Shown here in pieces: positions 24,438-33,358 of a stretch of DNA of 64,000 nucleotides. The stretch is from JAODBJ01 sp963782465 (GTDB lineage Bacteria > Actinomycetota > Acidimicrobiia > IMCC26256 > PALSA-610). The position numbers and the translations under genes were made by a program. The stretch spans positions 186,001 to 250,000 of the forward strand of contig CAWAJR010000005.1 in NCBI GenBank assembly GCA_963782465.1, in the 5' to 3' direction. Every line of letters starts with the position of its first letter. The stretch's first letter is position 1. A model generated the notes under the pieces. The model was not told the origin of the DNA, did not search any database, and saw only the letters and a list, made by a program, of their open reading frames with translations.

Positions 24438-26720
24438 CTACGACTTGATCGCCATGTCGACGGCGGCGCGGCTGCCGGAGAGACCGGGCTGCGACCCGTA
24501 GAACTTGGCGTCGCCGAACGAGAACACCCCGCCGTCGCGACCGAGTAACCAGTAGCCGTTACCGGTGAGCGTCGATCGCAATTGCACGGCCGGCGCCGCC
24601 GCGCACAAGCCGGTGCCGGGGACGCTGCCGTGGAACCGCGCGGCACCGAACGAGAACACGCCGCCGTCGCCACCGAGCAACCAGTAGCCGTTGCCCTGCG
24701 GGCGCACTGCCATGGAGATCACCGGCGCGTTCAACCTCATGGCCCCGGTCGAGCCGTAGAACTTCGCGTCGCCGAACGAGAACACACCACCGTCGGACGC
24801 GAGCAGCCAGTACCCGTGGCCGGTGGGCGTGACCGCCATCGAGATCACCGGCGCGTTCAGGTGGCGGTTGCCGGTCGAGCCGTAGAACTTCGCGTCGCCG
24901 AACGAGAACACACCACCGTCGGACGCGAGCAGGTAATAGCCCCGCCCGCTCGCGGAACGCGCCATGCGGATCACTGGTGCGCGCAGCGCGCGAGCGCCCA
25001 TGCTCCCGTAGAAGCGCGCGTCGCCGAACGAGAACACACCACCGTCACCCGCGAGCACCCAGTACCCGTTGCCCGAACGGGTAGGCGTGAGCCCGATCGT
25101 GTTCGTGTGGATCCCGAGCGCCGGCAGGCTGCCGTGGAAGCGGGCCGCGCCGAACGAGAACACCCCGCCGTCGGACCCGAGGAACCAGTAGCCCCCGGCC
25201 GATCGCGACGACGAGACACTCTTCGGGTTCACCGGCCGGCTGCAATACCCGGCGGGCAACGGCGGGCCACCGCTGGCCGGCGCGGCAAGGTGGCGCGCGT
25301 TCTTACGGAACATCGGCCACGAGGCCTTCCCGCCGGCGGGTGCGAGCGGGTACGAGGCGAACTCGGTGTTCCTGCCCCCGGTGCTGAAGCCGATCGTGTA
25401 GAGGCGCCGCACGCCGGCCACGTCGGCGATCGCCGGCGCCGTCTCGAACGACCAGTACGCGAGCACGGGAGTGGCCGAGTTGTACCGCGTCGTGAGGTCG
25501 AGACCGTTGCGCCCGTTGATGAGGTAGGTGCCCCAGTCGTTCGAGATCGCGACGTCTTCGTGCCCGTCGCCGTTCAGGTCGGCGACGGCCGGCGAGCCGT
25601 TGATCGGCCCGACGGAGTTGTCGCCGTGAATACCCGACTGGCGGTGGAGGACGCGCGCCCAGAGCAACGACCCGTTGCCTCGCAGCGCGTACACCGCGCC
25701 GTTACGCGCACCGACGACGACGTCGTGGGCGCCGTTGCCTTCCAGGTCGCCGATCGCCGGCGAACCGAACACGACACCTCCGAGTGTCTGCGGCCAACCG
25801 CGAAGGAGCGCACCGTTGCGCGCGTCCCACGCGAACACCCGATGGCCGTCGCTGCCGTGCCAGTAGTCGCCACCGCCGACGACGACGTCGACGTGACCGT
25901 CGCCGTTGATGTCGCCGATCGCGGGGCTCGACGAGATGACGTCGTTCGTGAACTGGTGCCACAGCTCGACGACCTGGCCGTTTCGCCAGTCGAGCGCGCG
26001 GAACACGCCGCCTTGATGGTCGGTGGGGCCGCCGGGCGAACTGTCGCCGCCGATGAAGATCTCCATGCGGCCGTCGCCGTCGATGTCGTACAGCGCCGGC
26101 GACGAGAACGTCGTGTCGTCCTGGTAGAAGGGGAACCCGGGGAGTTCGTTGCAGTTGCGGTCGATGGCGTGGACGCGCAGGTCGAAGCCGCCGAACACGA
26201 TGTCGGGATGACCATCGCCGTCGACGTCGCCGATCGCGGGCGACGAGAACACCGCGGACCACGACGGGCCGCCGCTCGCCACCGGGGTCGTGAAACGGCA
26301 GCGCCGGGCGCCGCTGCTGTTGAACACGAACACGCCGCCGGTCTGCGACGGCGCCCACGTCGACCCGGCGCCGACGATGATCTCGGGATGGCCGTCGCCG
26401 TCGAGGTCGGCGACGGCGGGGCTGCTGTCGATCGCGACACCGGTTGCCTGCGGCCAACCGGGCAGGTTGTGGCCGGTACGGCCGTCGACGACGTCGACGA
26501 ACCCGGCCTGGCTGCCGAACACCGCGTCGGGGACGCCGTCGCCGTTCACGTCGGCCAGCGTCGGCGAGGAACTCCGGTCCCAGCCGGGGAACGAACGTTG
26601 CCACGGCGCGGCGGTGGTGGCGGCGGCGGGCACGACTCGCATGACGGGCACGAGCGCAACGATCGCGACGAGAACGCCCGCGATCGCGCACCACCGGGAA
26701 CACTGGGAACGAGGGTGCAC
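24438..26720 (-). CDS. Secreted FG-GAP/VCBS protein with six-copy C-terminal repeat module
   Basis: A 760-residue exported protein. The GTG at 26720 precedes a Sec signal (VLVAIVALVPVMRVVPAAAT). Next come seven FG-GAP blades, each with a calcium-type loop: DVNGDGVPD, DLDGDGHPE, DVDGDGHPD, DIDGDGRME, DINGDGHVD, DLEGNGAHD and DLNGDGHED. Seven such repeats are expected to close an integrin-like propeller. From about 25205 to 24440 there are six repeats with the core GYWLLASDGGVFSFGDAKFYGSTG, the same module as in the S8 protease and amidase genes. No catalytic motif is visible; a binding or adhesion role is likely. Longer upstream starts look like shadows of the divergent gene. Confidence 0.9.
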   Translation of the reverse strand: MHPRSQCSRWCAIAGVLVAIVALVPVMRVVPAAATTAAPWQRSFPGWDRSSSPTLADVNGDGVPDAVFGSQAGFVDVVDGRTGHNLPGWPQATGVAIDSSPAVADLDGDGHPEIIVGAGSTWAPSQTGGVFVFNSSGARRCRFTTPVASGGPSWSAVFSSPAIGDVDGDGHPDIVFGGFDLRVHAIDRNCNELPGFPFYQDDTTFSSPALYDIDGDGRMEIFIGGDSSPGGPTDHQGGVFRALDWRNGQVVELWHQFTNDVISSSPAIGDINGDGHVDVVVGGGDYWHGSDGHRVFAWDARNGALLRGWPQTLGGVVFGSPAIGDLEGNGAHDVVVGARNGAVYALRGNGSLLWARVLHRQSGIHGDNSVGPINGSPAVADLNGDGHEDVAISNDWGTYLINGRNGLDLTTRYNSATPVLAYWSFETAPAIADVAGVRRLYTIGFSTGGRNTEFASYPLAPAGGKASWPMFRKNARHLAAPASGGPPLPAGYCSRPVNPKSVSSSRSAGGYWFLGSDGGVFSFGAARFHGSLPALGIHTNTIGLTPTRSGNGYWVLAGDGGVFSFGDARFYGSMGARALRAPVIRMARSASGRGYYLLASDGGVFSFGDAKFYGSTGNRHLNAPVISMAVTPTGHGYWLLASDGGVFSFGDAKFYGSTGAMRLNAPVISMAVRPQGNGYWLLGGDGGVFSFGAARFHGSVPGTGLCAAAPAVQLRSTLTGNGYWLLGRDGGVFSFGDAKFYGSQPGLSGSRAAVDMAIKS

Positions 26721-26852
26721 GCTTCTCAATCGACCTCGAGCTCGATTTTCTGAAACACCCGCATCGAACGCCGGCGGCTGGTACGTTCCGCGCTCGTTGA
26801 CGAACCGCTGGACGGCATCGGGCAGGCTGGGGACGTCACGGTAGGCGGGCCG

Positions 26853-28624
26853 TTGAACGCCGACGAACGCGGGCGACACGCCGGCCGGCAATACGTGTGC
26901 ATCGCGGGGTTCTACGCGCTTGTCGCCTTCGTGCTGTTTTTCCCCAGCCCGGCGAAGCTGGCGTCGCATCTGCCGGGCGACGGCGGCGACGCGCTGCTCA
27001 ACTACTGGACGCTCCGCTTCGTGGAGCACGCGGCTCCGCACGGATGGCACGCGTTGTGGAACGCCAACATCTACTTCCCCGCGACCAACACCCTCGCGTA
27101 CAGCGAATCGATGCTGCCCGAGGCGTTCGTGCACTGGGTGCTCGCCGTCATCACGCGTTCGCCCGTACTCGCGTTCAACCTCGTGTACCTCGCGGGCTGG
27201 ACGCTCTCGGGGTTCCTCACCTATGTGCTCGCGCGCCGGTTCGGCGCGCGAGGTGGCGCGGCGCTCGTCGCCGGCCTCGTGTATACGGGCGCGTCGCCCC
27301 GCCTGTCGCAGTACCTGCATTTCCAACTCTCGAGCGGCTGGGTGCTCCCACTCGTGGTCTTGCTCGCGGTGCGTTTCGTCGAACGACCGGCCGCGGGCCG
27401 GGGCGCCGCGCTCGGAGCGGCGGTCGCGCTGCAGGGCTTGTCGGCCACGTATTTCGGGGTCGTGGCCGCGATCGCGGCCCTCGTCATCGTCATGATCGGC
27501 CTCGCGGGCCGGCGGCCGTTCGCGGCCGGGCGCCGGGGCGCGTCGCTGTCGGGCATCGTCGCGGCGGCTGTCGTGGGCGCGGCCCTGCTCGCCCCGGTCG
27601 CGATCCGTTACCACGACCTGCAGCGCGATCCGTACTTCCGCCACCAGCAGACCCTCACGTTCGCCGTCCACACGAGCGACTTCGTCGCCGTCACGCAGGA
27701 CGCGTACGTGCTGACCCACGTGCCGCCGTTCGCGTCGGCATCACGCGCCGCGACCCATTCGGTGGAGAACCGCTTGTTCCCCGGCGTGGTGGCGTTGCTC
27801 CTGGCCGGCACCGGTGCCGTGGCGCTCGCGCGCCGGCGCGTTCGGTGGCGCGACGGTCGCGCGTTCACCGGGGTACTCGTGGCCGGCGCGGTCCTCGGTG
27901 TCCTCTCGCTCGGGAACACCTTGCACGTCGCCGGCACCGGTGTCCCTCTGCCGTTCCGCTTCGTGCAACACGTCGCGGGGTTCTCGGGGATCCGGGCCAC
28001 TTCCCGGCTCTTCGCGATGGCCCAACTCGCGATCGCGCTGCTGGCGGCAGCCGGCGCGACCTGGGTGCTGGCTCGGGTTCGCTCGCGAACGATCGCGATC
28101 GTGGTCACCGGCGTGCTCGCGTGCGCGATCGTCGCCGAATCCGCGGCCCCGATCGTGCTCGTCGCGTTCCCGAACAACGCACGCGCGACCGCCGTGAACC
28201 ATGCACTGGCGCGGCTCCCCCACGCGCCGGTGGTCGAGCTGCCCGTCGGGAGCCCTTCCGATGGCGTCGCCTGGGCGTTCATCGAAGCGCCGCGCGAGGT
28301 GCTCTCCACCATCGACTGGGACCCGCGGGTGAACGGGTACAGCGGTTTCGCCCCGAAGCAGTACGACGATCTCGCCGCGACGCTCGAAACGTTTCCGTCC
28401 GCCGAGTCGCTGCGGGCGTTGCACGATCGAGGCGTTCGGTACGTCGTGGTGCGGATCGCGCTCCCCGGCCTCTCCCGGCGGGCCAGGACGCACTCGTGAC
28501 GCCCGACGGCGTTGCTTCCTACCGCCCTTCACGTGCGAACGCGATCGTGCGCGCGATCCCGCCCGGCGCGGCACGGAAGATTCAACGCATCGGCGACGCG
28601 TACCTCGTCACGCTGGCCGGTTGA
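26853..28624 (+). CDS. Multi-spanning membrane protein, probable GT-C-type glycosyltransferase, apparent frameshift near C-terminus
   Basis: About 590 residues with roughly ten to twelve hydrophobic segments. The first extracytoplasmic loop contains HLPGDGGDALLNYWTLRF and NANIYFPATNTLAYSESMLP, a layout seen in uncharacterised actinobacterial GT-C-like proteins. A soluble C-terminal domain includes VVELPVGSPSDGVAWAFIEA and NGYSGFAPKQYDDL. At 28468-28482 the frame changes: RYVVVRIALPGLS continues in another frame with PAGQDALVTPDGVASY and ends at LVTLAG. One missing C in a CCC run explains it. The TTG at 26853 is a weak start; GTG 26898 is the alternative. Donor and acceptor are unknown. Confidence 0.7.
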
Positions 28625-28639
28625 GCGAACGCACAATCA

Positions 28640-30181
28640 TCACACGACGGGCAGCGCCCAGACCGTCGCGAGCGCGGCCGGGTCGACCCTCGTCGGGAAG
28701 AAATAGATCGCGAAGAGACCGTTCGTTCGACGCCGGTACACGAGATGTTGCCGGCCGAGGGCGCCGGGCAACGCCGCGTCGCGCGGCCGGTCGCGGAAGA
28801 CGACGAAGGTGGAGCGCGGCGCCGAGGCAACCTGCGCGGCGATGGCTTGCGAGCGCACCGAGTCGACCGGCGACGCGATGATCCGGTTCCGGGTGTCGAA
28901 CGTGAGCGGGTACGCGATCCAGTAGTCGGCGTAGACGCGAGTGACGTGCGCCGAGTCGAGCACGTGTTCGAGGCCCTGCAGTGCGGGCGGCGCGAGGTCG
29001 AGTGCGTAGGGGGACGCCCGGCCCGCGCTGAGGGTGGACGCGACGGTGTTCCACGCGAGCAGGGACGCGACGGCGACCACGACCATCGGGAGCACGCTCG
29101 GTTTCGACACCCGCCTTGCGAGCGCGCTCGCCACCAGCAGCACGAGCACGGGTGCGAGCAAGAGGCCGTAACGCGGCTCGGTGACGTAGTACGACGTGCT
29201 CGGGAGCGCGTAGAGGAACGGGTACGCGGCCGCGATGGCGAGCAGGAGCCCGATCGGCCCGGCGACGAACGCGACATCACGCCGCCGCACCAGGAACAAA
29301 ACGAACCCACCGCACGCGACGAGCAGCAGTCCGTACACGACGGGGCCGGCGATGCCGAAGACCCAGGTCCCGGTGAACGGCCGCCGCAACCCGAGCGTGA
29401 CGGGAAGCAAGCGCGAGAAGAACCGGTGCAGCCGCTCGAAGTACGTCGTCCGTACTGCCGCCTCGGGTTGGAGCAGCGATCCGTAGTGGTTCGCGACGTT
29501 CCAGACGATCCATGGCGCCGCGCCCACGAGCGCGCCGGGGATCGCAGGCCAGCAGTGCACGAGCGAACGCCGGGCGCGCACCGCCAGCCAAACGCACGCC
29601 GGTGCAGCGACGAACATCGTCTGCGGGCTCGTCCACCAACCGGCGCCGACCAACACACCGAGGAACGCGGCCTCCCACGGCTGCACCGCCGGCAGCCGGC
29701 TCGCGATCCTGAGTACCAGGAGCATGACACCGAGCGCGAACAGGAGCGCGACCCAGTAGAACCCGCGTTCCTTCGTCGACCACCAGATGAACGCGGGCGG
29801 GTAGACGAGGAACAACGCCCCCGCCAGCGGCGCCGCGGCGCCGACCGTTCGGCGACCGATTCGCCAGACCAGCAGCGCACCGGCGACGGCGAGTGCGACC
29901 GGAACCGCCTTCAGCGTCGCGACCGAAGGCCCGAAGACGCGGAAGAGGACGGCCACCGCGACCGGTTCGAGCGTCCCCCCGTACGGCTGGTGCCAGAAGA
30001 ACACGGGGTGCGAGCCGTGCAACATCGCCCGCGCCATGAGCGCAACGACTGCTTCGTCACCGTCGGCCCGGCCGATCCTCGTCGACAAGACCCGGACGCG
30101 CAGCGCGACGGCAACCGCGATCGCCAACGCGATCGGTGACCACCGCAGTGCGCGTGACGTCACGGCCCGCGGTGGCTTCAC
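28640..30181 (-). CDS. Polytopic membrane glycosyltransferase of the GT-C/ArnT-PMT type
   Basis: 513 residues, about eleven transmembrane helices, GTG start. The first loop after helix 1 has GRADGDEAVVALMARAMLHG with an acidic pair typical of GT-C enzymes, then PVFFWHQPYGGTLEPVAVAV. Family members use polyprenyl-phosphate sugars outside the membrane, so it could consume a lipid-linked donor such as DPA or a polyprenyl hexose. A small soluble C-terminal part (VYADYWIAYPLTFDTRN) resembles the end of the convergent gene at 26853, suggesting the two are distantly related. No catalytic residue has been verified beyond position. Confidence 0.75.
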   Translation of the reverse strand: MKPPRAVTSRALRWSPIALAIAVAVALRVRVLSTRIGRADGDEAVVALMARAMLHGSHPVFFWHQPYGGTLEPVAVAVLFRVFGPSVATLKAVPVALAVAGALLVWRIGRRTVGAAAPLAGALFLVYPPAFIWWSTKERGFYWVALLFALGVMLLVLRIASRLPAVQPWEAAFLGVLVGAGWWTSPQTMFVAAPACVWLAVRARRSLVHCWPAIPGALVGAAPWIVWNVANHYGSLLQPEAAVRTTYFERLHRFFSRLLPVTLGLRRPFTGTWVFGIAGPVVYGLLLVACGGFVLFLVRRRDVAFVAGPIGLLLAIAAAYPFLYALPSTSYYVTEPRYGLLLAPVLVLLVASALARRVSKPSVLPMVVVAVASLLAWNTVASTLSAGRASPYALDLAPPALQGLEHVLDSAHVTRVYADYWIAYPLTFDTRNRIIASPVDSVRSQAIAAQVASAPRSTFVVFRDRPRDAALPGALGRQHLVYRRRTNGLFAIYFFPTRVDPAALATVWALPVV

Positions 30182-30342
30182 ACGGCGAGGCTACGCGGAA
30201 GCGCCGCGACCAACATGCCGGTCTCGCGACGTAGGCTCGGACCGGCGGCGCGGCTCGTGGGGAACCTGCTCGGGTTGAGGTCGTCTTCGCGCGCCGTGAG
30301 GGAGTTCATCAACCCGTCACGGCTCGTACAGGAACCAAAACG

Positions 30343-30837
30343 ATGGCGACGGCGTCGAACACCGGTGTGGGCATCCGTATCTCGGCCGCGGTCGCTGTCG
30401 TCGCGCTCGTTGTCGCCACCGCGGTCGTGTTCGTGCATCTCCGTGACGACGCCGCCACCGGGCGTGCCGAGCTCGTCGCGACCCGGCACGAACTGGCGGC
30501 GACGCGTTCGACCCTTCACGCGGCCACCATTGCCCGTGATCGCGCGAACGCCGCGCTCGCGCTGTCGCGGCACATCCTCGAGCAGGACCGGGCGCGTCGC
30601 GACCTGTCGTACACGGAACTGGTTGCGCAGCACAAGGAGTTGCTCCGCAACCAGCAGCAACTGGCAGAAGCAACCAATGACCTGCAACAGCGCACCGCCC
30701 GGCTCGGGCATCTCAACGTCTGCCTGGCCGGAGCCGCGAAGGCATTGAACCAGGCGGCCGTCGCCGACATCAACGGGCTGAGCCGCACGTTGATGTCGAT
30801 CAGCGCCGACTGCACCGCGGCAAAGGGCGGGGCATGA
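30343..30837 (+). CDS. Membrane-anchored coiled-coil protein, hypothetical
   Basis: 164 residues. An N-terminal helix (VAVVALVVATAVVFVHL) should anchor it in the membrane. Residues about 45-125 are a long heptad-rich stretch with repeated L, A, E and R positions, for example ELVATRHELAATRSTLHAAT. A single cysteine pair (VCLAGAAK and SADCTAAK) closes the C-terminus and could form a disulfide outside the cell. ATG start. It overlaps the GH43 gene by 4 bp. Both products share the architecture helix-coil-cysteine pair, so they may form a complex. Confidence 0.75.
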   Translation: MATASNTGVGIRISAAVAVVALVVATAVVFVHLRDDAATGRAELVATRHELAATRSTLHAATIARDRANAALALSRHILEQDRARRDLSYTELVAQHKELLRNQQQLAEATNDLQQRTARLGHLNVCLAGAAKALNQAAVADINGLSRTLMSISADCTAAKGGA

Positions 30838-32169
30838 AACGCTCCCGGTTCGGGATCGTCGCCGTCGTCGCGATGCTGCTCTTCGCGACGACGGTCGCGT
30901 ACGAGTTCAACCGCGCGCAGCAACACCTCGATCGCCAGCACCGAGCGCTCGCCGATGCCCGGCTGGCGCTCTCCAACGCTCGGGTCGCGCTCGCCGGCGC
31001 CCGGGCGCAACGCGCGAAGTTGCAGACGGCCGATGCGACCACCCGGCGCCAGGTCGTCAACGTCAACAAGGAACACGACTTCTACGAGACCCTGTTGCGC
31101 AACGACAAGGCGACGAGCTCCGACGTGCTGCACCAGTTCAGCCAGACGGAGATCGCCGTCTTCGGCGTCGCGACCAACACCAACACGGTGACGCACTGCC
31201 TCAACGGTGTGACAACGGCGGCGTCGGCGAACCAGCACGGCAACACCCGACAAGCCGTTGCCTCGCTGAACGACTCCGCCACCGACTGCGCGAAGACCTT
31301 CGCGCTCTCAACCGGCGCGCTCAGCCCTTACGACTTCCCCGACCCGTACGTGCTCTACGCCGGCGGCGCCTACTACGCGTACTCCACCAACTCGGGTGCG
31401 GGCGACATCCAGGTGATGCGCTCGACCGACCTCGCCTCGTGGCAATTCGTCGGGAACGGTCTTGCGGCGATCCCCGGCTGGGCGCTTCCCAACGCGACGT
31501 GGGCACCCGCCGTGCTCGCGCGCGGCGGTCGCTACCTCCTCTACTACACGATCCCCGCGGCCGGGCAGAACCGGCGCTGTGTCTCGGTCGCGGTTTCGTC
31601 GTCGCCGGCGGGGCCCTTCGTCGACGGTTCCTCCGGCCCGCTCGTCTGCCCACCCTTCACGAGCGCGATCGACCCGAGCCCGTACGTCGATGCCGGCGGG
31701 AACCCGTACCTGCTCTGGAAGCAGGACTCGGGCCCGGCGATCATCTGGTCGCAGCCACTCTCCGACGACGGGCGCTCGCTCGTCGGTACGGCATCACAGC
31801 TCATCCACGCCGACCAGAGCTTCGAGCGCGGCGTCGTCGAGGCGCCTTCGATGGTCGGGATCGGCGGCCGGTTCTATCTCTTCTACTCGGCGGCGAGTTG
31901 GCAGACCGCGAACTACACGACGGCATACGCCGTGTGCAGCCAGCCCGTCGGGCCCGTGCCTCAAGCCCGCGAACAATCGGGTCCTCGTGAGCGGCTCGCG
32001 CATGGCCGGTCCCGGGGGGATGGAAGCGTTCCTCGCGGGCGACGGCAGCCTCCACGCGGCGTTCGCGGCGTACAGCGCGTCGTCCGTCGGCTACCCGGCC
32101 AGCCGTTACTTCCACATCGCCGCACTCGGCTTCTCGAACGGGCGCCCGTACGTGGCGGTCAAGACGTGA
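30834..32169 (+). CDS. Membrane-anchored GH43-like glycosidase with coiled-coil stalk, apparent frameshift
   Basis: About 444 residues. An N-terminal helix (IVAVVAMLLFATTVAYEF) and a coiled-coil stalk to residue 75 are followed by a segment with a cysteine pair, then a five-bladed GH43-type domain from SPYDFPDPYVLYAGGAYYAY. Predicted catalytic residues are the Asp base in PDPYVLY, the Asp in SAIDPSPYVD and the Glu acid in GVVEAPSMV. GH43 enzymes are arabinanases, arabinofuranosidases or xylosidases. At 31950-31956 the frame changes by one extra base: VCSQPVGP continues as CLKPANNRVLVSG in the other frame and ends at YVAVKT. The ATG overlaps the preceding coiled-coil gene. It probably trims a wall glycan. 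Confidence 0.82.
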
Positions 32170-33358
32170 GCGCGCCCGATCGTTCCTGGACCCGCTCGAG
32201 GAATGTGGCGTAGCGATCGAGGACGACGTCCCAGCGGTACGAACGTTCGACGTACGCCTGGCCGGCCGCGGCGAGGCGGGCCGCGAGCGCAGGGTCGCGG
32301 GAGACCCGCTCGAGCACCGCGGCGAACGACGCGTACCCGTCGTACCAGAGGCCACCGCCGGATCGCAGGCAGTGCCCGCGAGTCGGTTCGCACAGCCCGT
32401 TCACCAGTACCGGCGTGCCCGCGGCCCACGCCTCCAGGACCACCAGCGACAACGACTCGTAGGCCGACGGCGACACGAGCGCGGTCGCGCCGCGCAGCAG
32501 CCCCCATTTCGTGTGTTCGTCGACCGGCCCCACCACGAACACGTCGCGCAGGCCCGGTGGCGGCGGGTCGGCGACGAAACCGGCAAAGACCAGCGCAAGT
32601 GGGCCGGGGTGCAGTTCCTTGTAGTGGTCGAAGAACCGGGCGAGCGCGGTGGTGCCTTTCATCTCGGTGACGTTGCCGAGGCACAACAGGTACGGACGTT
32701 CACCGATCCCGATCGCGTCGCGTGCCCGCGCCGCGTCGCCGGGCTCCGGCTCGACACCGATCCCGAGGACGAGTTGCGGGGTGGTCGTGACCGCCGGGAA
32801 CACGCGATGCGCGACGTCGCGCTCCTCGTCGCTCCAGAACACGATCCCGCCCGGCGCCTCGAACACCTCGCGGTAGGGCGGGAAGTAGATCGGCGCTTCG
32901 TCGTGGGTCGCGGGATGGAACACCGCCCGTTCGGCCAGCCGCGGGACGCCGTACACGGCGGGCCAGTAGAGGTACGGCTGGAACGTGACCAGCGCGCAGT
33001 CGCTGGTCGCGGCCGCGTCGACGACGTCGGGGCAGACCGGGCCCTGGAGGTCGATCCATTCGCGCGCGTCGGCGTCGGAAACCGCACGCGGGTCGGCGAA
33101 CAGGTCGATCGACCGCTGATGGAAGCGTTCGACGGTCTTCGGTTGCGCCACGAAGCGGTGCACCGTCACGCCGTTGACCGCGAACGTTCCCGGTGCGAGC
33201 TCGTCGGCCCACGTCTGCGGGTTGATCGCACCGGTGGTGAACACTTCGGCCGACCACCCGGGCCGCGCGGCAAGGCGCTCCGCGAGCATCCGCGCCGCGC
33301 CTTCGGCGCCACCGTGGACCTCGACGCCGTAGCGCGGGAGGACGAACCCGATTTTCAC
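32159..33358 (-). CDS. GT4-type glycosyltransferase
   Basis: 399 residues, GTG start. VKIGFVLPRYGVEVHGGAEG is the typical GT4 N-terminus for polysaccharide enzymes. It continues with VNGVTVHRF, TFQPYLYWPAVYGV, the donor-domain start LCLGNVTEMKGTTALARFFD and SAYESLSLVVLEAWAAGTPV, in which the usual GFG is replaced by SLS. The stop is convergent with the GH43 gene and overlaps it by 11 bp. The start overlaps the upstream glycosyltransferase stop as GTGA, so this is the last gene of the minus-strand transcript beginning at 36504. Confidence 0.9.
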   Translation of the reverse strand: MKIGFVLPRYGVEVHGGAEGAARMLAERLAARPGWSAEVFTTGAINPQTWADELAPGTFAVNGVTVHRFVAQPKTVERFHQRSIDLFADPRAVSDADAREWIDLQGPVCPDVVDAAATSDCALVTFQPYLYWPAVYGVPRLAERAVFHPATHDEAPIYFPPYREVFEAPGGIVFWSDEERDVAHRVFPAVTTTPQLVLGIGVEPEPGDAARARDAIGIGERPYLLCLGNVTEMKGTTALARFFDHYKELHPGPLALVFAGFVADPPPPGLRDVFVVGPVDEHTKWGLLRGATALVSPSAYESLSLVVLEAWAAGTPVLVNGLCEPTRGHCLRSGGGLWYDGYASFAAVLERVSRDPALAARLAAAGQAYVERSYRWDVVLDRYATFLERVQERSGALTS

